Shown: piece after piece, positions 63,528-64,000 of the stretch
Numbering within the stretch: position 1 is the first letter of the stretch
How the letters are laid out: every line of letters starts with the position of its first letter
Assembly: GCA_024704765.1 (NCBI GenBank)
Contig: JAKMXF010000110.1
Coordinates: 777,186 to 841,185 of the forward strand
Length of the DNA: 64,000 nt
Source of the DNA: Oopsacas minuta
Taxonomy: Eukaryota > Porifera > Hexactinellida > Lyssacinosida > Leucopsacidae
Direction: 5' to 3'
Position numbers and translations under genes: made by a program
Notes under the pieces: model-generated
What the model was told of the DNA's origin: nothing
What the model saw: the letters and a program-made list of their open reading frames with translations, nothing else
The model's database searches: none

Positions 63528-64000
63528 AAGTCAGAACTACGAAACTAATAATTTTAAAAGATTGACCATATATTCAATTAAATGTTATTTTTCTTTACGA
63601 ATTATATCTCATAAATATGTATTAATTAAACAACAAAGTATTTTATTTGAGATGACATAAATGTGATCAAGTTACACAAGGAGATTATAATAATTATAAG
63701 GAAATGTGATTAACTACTATTGTGAAGAATAATGGCAAAATATACGAAAGAAATTAAGAGAGAAGAGACCGTCAATACGTAGCGTAATGTACTAAGGGGT
63801 TGGACAGTCCATATAGATATGTGTTCTAATACTTACTGGGAATGCTCTTAAAATTCTAAGAAATGTCCCTATAAGCAATGCTCTTATAATTCTAAGAAAT
63901 GCCCTATAAGGAATGCTCTTATAATTCTAAGAAATGCCCCTATAAGGAATGCTCTTATAATTCTAAGAAATGTCCCTATAAGGAATGCTCTTATAATTCT
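63528..64000. other. Downstream region of NAV, ending in a minisatellite
   Basis: AT-rich 3' flank of NAV without exons up to about 63840, where a tandem repeat begins and continues past the edge. Confidence 0.6.
63836..64000. repeat. 36-bp minisatellite running off the right edge
   Basis: At least four and a half tandem units with starts near 63841, 63877, 63912, 63948 and 63984 (spacing 36, 35, 36, 36). Each contains aatgctcttataattctaag and aaatg(t/c)ccctataag. Units differ by a few bases. The full array length is unknown. Confidence 0.95.

Noticed and set aside
63836-64000. CRISPR array
   Set aside because: The tandem units have no variable spacers, and the genome is clearly animal with spliced genes. 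No CRISPR-like repeat-spacer structure occurs anywhere in the window.
1-64000. Bacterial symbiont or contaminant origin of any part
   Set aside because: All recognised genes are of eukaryotic type, most with spliceosomal introns. Intronless ones (RBM8A, QNG1, GABA-B-like) are eukaryotic families with composition like their neighbours.

Overview
The window is nuclear DNA of an early-branching animal, most likely a sponge (Porifera); this assignment is an inference. The genes are animal genes: a GABA-B-type receptor pair, a THSD7-like thrombospondin-repeat receptor, a tetraspanin, an ITIH-like VIT/VWA protein, MYPT and neuron navigator. Their exons are small and split by introns mostly of 45-120 bp with GT-AG ends. 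DNA between genes is AT-rich, holds short MITE-like repeats, and genes are often only 35-265 bp apart. Expanded GABA-B-like receptors with short introns fit a demosponge, but another non-bilaterian is possible. Spliced models were built by hand, matching exon phases across GT-AG junctions.

Left part (1-10 kb): two intronless, minus-strand GABA-B-like receptors lie in tandem; the first runs off the left edge. They are followed by five plus-strand exons encoding only the C-terminus of an importin-13/transportin-3-type karyopherin, then a repeat-rich, gene-poor stretch.

10-20 kb: a GLD-2-type poly(A) polymerase with two alternative first exons, an intronless RBM8A/Y14, three minus-strand genes (two unrecognised, one COA1/TIM21-like), and a selenocysteine tRNA with its own upstream TATA box.

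20-28 kb: a minus-strand transmembrane LRR/EGF/mucin-like receptor, a large gene-poor stretch, and a small one-helix membrane protein with a long TTA microsatellite behind it.

28-45 kb: STK33-like kinase, deoxyribose-phosphate aldolase (DERA) with a coiled-coil gene inside its fourth intron, THSD7-like receptor, tetraspanin, a type II membrane protein resembling glycosyltransferases, and TSG101.

45-64 kb: STRAP on the minus strand, convergent with TSG101 and with a small gene nested in its first intron; a VIT/VWA secreted protein sharing a 73-bp divergent promoter region with STRAP; queuosine salvage protein QNG1; and three co-oriented cytoskeletal regulators: a WASP-like WH1-CRIB protein without a VCA tail, the myosin phosphatase targeting subunit (MYPT), and a neuron navigator. 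A 36-bp minisatellite runs off the right edge.

The most notable signals are the coding-sequence-limited mosaic identity of the GABA-B-like pair, several hairpin MITE families including a pogo-like element nested in another, two genes nested in introns, alternative TATA-driven first exons in GLD-2, TATA boxes about 30 bp before start codons, and a large excess of the palindrome TCAGCTGA.
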